Shown: positions 59,870-64,000 of the stretch, piece after piece
Layout: each line of letters opens with the position of its first letter
Position numbering within the stretch: position 1 is the stretch's first letter
Assembly: GCA_965224205.1 (NCBI GenBank)
Contig: CBDCYN010000016.1
Coordinates: forward strand, 186,001-250,000
DNA: 64,000 bases
Direction of reading: 5' to 3'
DNA from: CBDCYN01 sp965224205
Lineage (GTDB): Bacteria; Planctomycetota; Phycisphaerae; Phycisphaerales; Phycisphaeraceae
Made by a program: the position numbers and the translations under genes
The notes under the pieces: model-generated
Databases searched by the model: none
Told to the model about the DNA's origin: nothing
What the model saw: only the letters and a program-made list of their open reading frames with translations

Positions 59870-61063
59870 TCAGGTCTGCTTGAGTGTATAGGTCCCGTGA
59901 TCACGGTGGATCAAGCCCCTGAGCTCAAGCATGGTCAGGTCCGCCTGGATGGCGGATACGGGCTGACCGGTGGCGGCCACGAGCTGGTCGAGGCGGTGTG
60001 GTTGGCCCAGCACTTCGAAAAGACGTTGCTGGGCTTCGGTGAGATTCCTGGCACGCAGGGTCGGTGGCGGGTCCGATCGGCTTTGGCTTGCGCCCGGAGA
60101 TTCGGTGACCGCGGCTTTGAGCAATTGGCCGGTTTCGCCCAGGTTGTCCATGATGTCACCGCTGGTCGTCACCAGGGTAGCCCAGCCTTCGCGGATCATC
60201 CGGTGGCAGCCCCCCGAGGATCGTGAATCTGCCCGGCCGGGCACGGCCATGACTTCTCGGTGGTGCTCCTCGGCCGCGAGTCTGGCGGTGATCATGGCAC
60301 CCGATCGAGAGGGGGCCTCGACGACCAGCACGCCCAGCGATAGGCCCGAGATGATACGGTTGCGGCTGGGGAAGTTCTCGGCGAGGGGCGGGGTCGACAT
60401 CGGCAGTTCACTGATTACCGCGCCCTGCGCTTCTGCGGAGGATGGCCCGGATGCGGGCTGTGCGGTGCCCGCGATCGCATCGAATAATTCGGCATGATCG
60501 GCGGGGTAGGGGTTGGCCAAACCGCTGCCGAGGACGGCGATCGTTCGGCCCCCTACCCGCAGGGCGGCACGATGGGCTGCGGCGTCGACCCCGTAGGCCC
60601 CGCCGCTGACGATGCACAGCCCGGCTTGGGCGCACTGGGCGGCTAACCGGTCGGCTTGTTGTCGCCCGTACAGGCTGCAGCGGCGGGTGCCAACCACGGC
60701 CAGCGCGACGGCGTCTTCGTCGTGGATTGTGCCACGGACGTAGATCAGAGGAGGCGGGTCCGGGATATGTTTAAGGAGCTTCGGGTAACGAGGGTCCTGG
60801 ATTGTCAGGACCGTGGCCCGGTGCTGATCGAGGAGTTCTTTTTCTTTTGACACGACGGCGCCATCGGCAAGAGAATCGATCGCGCGGCGGATCTGCTGGG
60901 CTTTTATGAGGCCGATCCCGCGGATCTGTGCCAGGTGATGCGCCCCGGCGCCGAGCACCGCCTGGGCGCTGCCCATCTTCGCAAGGCAACGACGGGTGAG
61001 GGTCGGGCCCAGGCCGGGGACGAGCGTGAGCGTGAGCATCGCGTCTAGTGATGCGTCGGTCAT
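59870..61063 (-). CDS. dprA: DNA-processing protein DprA
   Basis: The 397-residue protein starts at ATG 61063 (MTDASLDAMLTLTLVPGLGP). It has an N-terminal HhH/SAM-like part, the DprA Rossmann fold (VGTRRCSLYGRQQADRLAAQ, IVSGGAYGVDAAAHRAALRV, VLGSGLANPYPADH, NFPSRNRIISGLSLGVLVVE, SGAMITARLAAEEHHREVMA, VPGRADSRSSGGCHRMIREG) and a C-terminal winged helix (ending YTLKQT). It loads RecA onto incoming single-stranded DNA during transformation, suggesting competence in this organism. It precedes hisD by 7 bp. Confidence 0.94.
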   Translation of the reverse strand: MTDASLDAMLTLTLVPGLGPTLTRRCLAKMGSAQAVLGAGAHHLAQIRGIGLIKAQQIRRAIDSLADGAVVSKEKELLDQHRATVLTIQDPRYPKLLKHIPDPPPLIYVRGTIHDEDAVALAVVGTRRCSLYGRQQADRLAAQCAQAGLCIVSGGAYGVDAAAHRAALRVGGRTIAVLGSGLANPYPADHAELFDAIAGTAQPASGPSSAEAQGAVISELPMSTPPLAENFPSRNRIISGLSLGVLVVEAPSRSGAMITARLAAEEHHREVMAVPGRADSRSSGGCHRMIREGWATLVTTSGDIMDNLGETGQLLKAAVTESPGASQSRSDPPPTLRARNLTEAQQRLFEVLGQPHRLDQLVAATGQPVSAIQADLTMLELRGLIHRDHGTYTLKQT

Positions 61064-61885
61064 ACACAGAAGTGTAGCAGGCAACGATGGGGCCGGGCGG
61101 GAGACACCGCCGGGCAATTCGGCGCGACGGGGTGGTCTGTCCGTGTTGCCCTCTAAGGGCACGCTCCGCAGGTCGCCGAGGATCGACGCTCTAAGAAGGT
61201 AATTATGGCGAAAGAAGTGCGTATATAAAAATGCGGGGACACGAAACCGGATCGTGTCGTCCCGTCGGGTCGCCCGATCGATGGGGTCGGGCTGGCGTTT
61301 TGGAGGTGTGCAAGGCGGTTGGTGGCGGCTACGAAGCTGGCAGGCTGTTGGGGCGGCGCTAGTCTAGAGCGTTTCCCGATTTCGTGTACCACGTCAAGTG
61401 GTCGGGGAATTCCGAGAAACTCGCTGCCTCACGGTCGCGGCTCGCTGGAGGCGTCGTACACCATTTCGGGAAACGCTCTAAGGTGGGGTCCTCGTCCCGG
61501 TTTGCGGTGGGATGAGTTCCAAGGCACATGGTGAAATATAAAAAATTCAAGCCTTGAACTGGCCCCCATCAGATCTGGATATATATTTCAATCAGCAGAG
61601 CAGAAGAAGGGCATTTTCTAAAGCGTGCCAGAAATCACGCACGATCCGGGCTGAAGATCTTTTCCGATCATAACCCATGGCTCCGTGAACGTCTGCCGGA
61701 AGAACAGGCGGTTGGCTATCCCGCGGCGCGACACACGTCGCGTAGCGACAAGATTCAGGCCGATTGCCTGGGTAGAGCGGTCTGTCTGTGGAGAGGAATC
61801 GTCGATCCCGGCTGGTAGGGATCTGGAGCAGAAGAAGTCGTTGAGGTTGTTTTGATCATACGAAATCAGGAGAGGAGAAAGCACC
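61064..61885. other. Intergenic region with MITE; long leader before the VPAP-tail gene
   Basis: No gene is supported on either strand in this 822-bp region. The MITE occupies 61365-61480. The region 61481-61885, just upstream of the sorted surface protein, has several GC-rich palindromic stretches (CGCGGCGCGACACACGTCGC near 61720) that could be a structured leader, but it matches no riboswitch I recognise. AGGAGAGGAG precedes the ATG at 61886. Confidence 0.4.
61365..61480 (-). mobile_element. 116-bp MITE, copy 2
   Basis: Reverse copy of the element at 33303-33418, with the same length, TA ends and a 22 of 25 match between its own terminal repeats. The left end here is TA-GAGCGTTTCCCGATTT. 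About 109 of 116 bases agree with copy 1 by eye. It inserted between dprA and the next gene and breaks no frame. Confidence 0.85.
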
Positions 61886-62641
61886 ATGAAATCTAAGCTA
61901 ACGAAGTGGATGAAAGCGCTGGCGGCTTGTGGAGCGGCCCTGACGCTGATGGGTTCCGTGGCGGTGGCGGACACCGTGACGTTAGTGGAGCCTAATGCCT
62001 GGGGCACGGGTTCGGCCGGCGGGCCTTTCGAGGTGGACGCCACGAGCCTGAGCTTTACCCCCCGCCACTTGGGCGTGCACGGTGTGGCGGCAAACAGCTG
62101 GCTTACCTTCTGCGTGGAGCGTAATGAGTACTTATCCAAGGGTGGCGTGTACGACGTGGTTGTCAACACGGCGGCTGTGGGAGGCGGGCTGGCCGGGGGC
62201 AACCCGGACCCGATCGATGCCCGCACCGCGTTCCTTTACACGCACTTCTTAGCCGGTGACCTCAACACGCTGCTGGTCAACCGGTTCGGTGGGTCGGCTA
62301 TCAACTTTGATTATCAGAACACCAACGGCGGCACGGATGAAGCCGGGGCTGCGATCCAGAACGCGATCTGGAAGCTCGAGCAGGAGATCACCACGAGCTA
62401 CGGCAACGCGACGCTCGCCGGGCAGCTCCTGACGCTGGCCAACGAAGCGGTGAGTACCAACGCCTGGAGCGGGATAGGCAACGTGCGGGTGCTGAACATG
62501 ACCTCCAACAATGGGGCGACCCAGAACCAGGACGTGCTGGTGATGGTGCCCGCTCCGGCATCAGCGGTAGGAGGGGCGGTCCTGCTGGCGGGGCTGGCGG
62601 CGACGGGCCTGAAGCGGAAGCTAAAGACCCGCGTGTGCTGA
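61886..62641 (+). CDS. Sorted surface protein with VPAP tail and thioester-domain-like motifs
   Basis: The 251-residue protein has a signal peptide (about 1-28, ending VAVADT). Its C-terminus has VPAPASAVGGAVLLAGLAAT then GLKRKLK, the layout of a PEP-CTERM signal with PAP in place of PEP. The body contains FCVE (C76) and IQNAIW (Q158), the spacing and context of the Cys and Gln that form an internal thioester in surface TED adhesins of Gram-positive bacteria. If real, it could bind covalently to a target. Export through the exosortase at 18549 is plausible. No neighbour is linked. Confidence 0.75.
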   Translation: MKSKLTKWMKALAACGAALTLMGSVAVADTVTLVEPNAWGTGSAGGPFEVDATSLSFTPRHLGVHGVAANSWLTFCVERNEYLSKGGVYDVVVNTAAVGGGLAGGNPDPIDARTAFLYTHFLAGDLNTLLVNRFGGSAINFDYQNTNGGTDEAGAAIQNAIWKLEQEITTSYGNATLAGQLLTLANEAVSTNAWSGIGNVRVLNMTSNNGATQNQDVLVMVPAPASAVGGAVLLAGLAATGLKRKLKTRVC

Positions 62642-62703
62642 TCACTTGTTAGGCAGAGCTACTACTGAGCCGACGTTCGTTAGGCTAATCAAGACAATCA
62701 TCC

Positions 62704-62734
62704 AAGCGGCACCCTCGTATGACGGGTGCCGCTT
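62704..62734 (+). terminator. Hairpin terminator after the VPAP-tail gene
   Basis: Perfect 11-bp stem (AAGCGGCACCC at 62704-62714 with GGGTGCCGCTT at 62724-62734), loop of nine bases, then GTCGTTTCG. It lies 63 bp after the stop. The U-run is weak, but no other stop for the transcript is seen before the rRNA promoter. Confidence 0.65.
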
Positions 62735-62872
62735 GTCGTTTCGTCGATCGGGTCGTTACGGGGGGCTGGTTTTCGGTCCTCTTTTTTGGGGCACGTTCTG
62801 GGTGTAGGCGCGGGGCCTCGTCGAGTGCTGATGAGAAATTTCTGGAAAACTTGTTTTGGGGTCGGCGAGTAG

Positions 62873-62900
62873 TTGACGGGCCTCATGGCTGTGCTACACT
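62873..62900 (+). promoter_or_regulatory. Predicted rRNA promoter
   Basis: TTGACG (62873-62878), a 16-bp spacer and TACACT (62895-62900). It lies about 295 bp before the 23S start and close before a boxA-like site, as expected for an rRNA leader. Confidence 0.7.
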
Positions 62901-62969
62901 GGTAGGTTCATTGCTCGTTCCGGGGAAAATGTAGGAAGGTGGCTCTAGGGGCGATCCCAGAGCCGCAGC

Positions 62970-62982
62970 TGATCTTTGACAA
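62970..62982 (+). promoter_or_regulatory. boxA-like antitermination site
   Basis: TGATCTTTGACAA resembles the boxA element (TGCTCTTTAACAA) of bacterial rRNA leaders. It follows a GGCTCT...AGAGCC hairpin at 62941-62964, which could be a boxB-like partner. Supports antiterminated transcription of the downstream rRNA. Confidence 0.6.
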
Positions 62983-63194
62983 GTGGATAGCCAGGGTTAA
63001 GTACGAATTGTAGTACCGAGATCTCGAGATCGGTCTGTCTTTTCTATTAGGCAGGCCGTATATATCGTGAATCAGTGGGATCTCATCGGCTGATTCGGCC
63101 CATCACCCGGAAGTAGATTTATAACAAAGGTTAACCACGCCACGTGGCTAGGCCGAGGTAAAAACTTCCGGGGGGGGCGGTTGTTGGTCGGTGT

Positions 63195-64000
63195 GATCAA
63201 GCTACTAAGAGCGTATGGTGGATGTCTTGGCGTCAAGAGGCGATGAAGGACGTGGGAACCTGCGATAAGCCCAGGGGAGCTGGTAACCAAGCTTCGATCC
63301 TGGGATCTCCGAATGGGGAAACCCGGCTTGCTTCGGCAGGTCATCCGCACCTGAATGCATAGGGTGCGGAAGCGAACGCAGGGAACTGAAACATCTAAGT
63401 ACCTGCAGGAAAATAAAGAAACCTCGATTCCGTCAGTAGCGGCGAGCGAAATCGGAATAGCCCAAACCATCCTTCGGGATGGGGTTGTGGACACCAACGT
63501 GGCATCGTGGATTTGGCTGTGAATCGTCTTATCGAAAGTCGAACCAAAGAAGGTGATAGTCCTGTAACAGCTAAAGAAGCGGGCCTAGGTGCACCAGAGT
63601 AGCACGGAGCTCGTGGAACTCCGTGTGAAACTGGGGGGCCCACCCCCCAAGGCTAAATACTCCTTGACGACCGATAGTGAATCAGTAGGGTGACTGAATG
63701 ATGAAAAGTACCCCGACAAGGGCAGTTAAAAGAACCTGAAACCATACGCTTACAAGCGGTCGGAGTCTGTCTTCGGACGGATGACGGCGTGCCTTTTGCA
63801 TAATGAGCCGGCGAGTTAGTCTTTGTGGCAAGGTTAACCCGTACCCCGGGGTAGCCGAAGCGAAAGCGAGTCTTAAAAGGGCGTCAAGTCGTAGGGATTA
63901 AACGCGAAACCCAGTGATCTACCCATGGCCAGGTTGAAGGGGCGGTAACACGCCCTGGAGGACCGAACCCGTTAACGTTGAAAAGTTATGGGATGAGCTG
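63195..64000 (+). rRNA. rrl: 23S ribosomal RNA, 5' part
   Basis: The sequence from GATCAAGCTACTAAGAGCGT aligns by eye with the start of bacterial 23S rRNA. GGTGGATGTCTTGGC, GAGGCGATGAAGGACGTG, CCGAATGGGGAAACCC, GTAGCGGCGAGCGAA and CTGGAGGACCGAACCCGTTA are all in the right order. It runs off the window end, so only about the first 800 nt (domain I and part of II) are seen. No 16S rRNA or tRNA gene precedes it: the previous gene is a protein gene that ends 553 bp upstream, and a promoter and boxA lie between. It thus looks like an unlinked 23S transcription unit. Confidence 0.97.

Noticed and set aside
61481..61885. Possible c-di-GMP or other riboswitch in the long leader of the VPAP-tail gene
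   Set aside because: No conserved core of a known riboswitch class could be matched; only generic palindromes are visible.
63072..63643. Open frames on the minus strand across the rRNA start
   Set aside because: They overlap conserved 23S rRNA sequence, where coding is not expected.

Overview
The window looks like a piece of a bacterial chromosome from a planctomycete, most likely of the class Phycisphaerae. This is an inference from several features together: an exosortase/PEP-CTERM system with its FemAB partner, a 23S rRNA gene with no 16S gene in front of it, large hybrid sensor kinases, and a haemagglutinin-type surface protein. No closest species can be named from sequence alone.

Layout. 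(1) 1-11029, plus strand: a signalling block of three related hybrid histidine kinases (the first cut by the window edge), a FIST sensor protein and a REC/HD-GYP response regulator, with overlaps or short gaps. (2) 11116-17857, minus: the membrane arm of complex I, nuoJ-K-L-M-N, with a 73-bp palindromic repeat between nuoL and nuoM. (3) 18299-21334, minus: a small membrane protein, an exosortase fused to an EpsI-type domain, and the FemAB-like protein that accompanies such systems. Two likely substrates lie far away at 57557-58327 (VPEP tail) and 61886-62641 (VPAP tail). (4) 21731-31305: a secreted trypsin-like protease, an MscS channel, a DUF481 outer-membrane protein, citramalate synthase, a TPR protein, a secreted carbohydrate-active-looking protein and ispE. 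(5) 31483-33051: a lone MshEN-like domain protein diverging from a CsrA domain fused to a response-regulator receiver domain. The fusion gene's leader has five GGA motifs and a hairpin covering the ribosome-binding site. (6) 33303-35578: three TA-flanked mobile elements abutting each other (a 116-bp MITE and two different IS630-family elements). (7) 35596-45426, minus: a fatty-acid module with an acyltransferase/hydrolase fusion, acyl-CoA dehydrogenase, FadJ-type protein, thiolase and acyl-CoA ligase. (8) 46182-54747: xseB, an AEC transporter, murC, acetyl-CoA synthetase, thiE and a PMT-type glycosyltransferase. (9) 55409-62641: a TPS/haemagglutinin-domain protein with about 54 PVDP repeats, a PEP-CTERM protein, hisD, dprA and a second sorted surface protein. 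(10) 62873-64000: a promoter, a boxA-like site and the first ~800 nt of 23S rRNA.

How it fits together. Cyclic-di-GMP and phosphorelay signalling recur (HD-GYP, MshEN, hybrid kinases, CsrA-REC), as does surface construction (exosortase, FemAB, PEP-CTERM proteins, TPS protein, glycosyltransferase). A plausible reading is a surface-attached lifestyle controlled partly after transcription by the CsrA-REC protein. The intergenic regions carry at least three families of short dispersed repeats. The strongest candidate for something undescribed is the CsrA-REC fusion with its GGA-rich leader.
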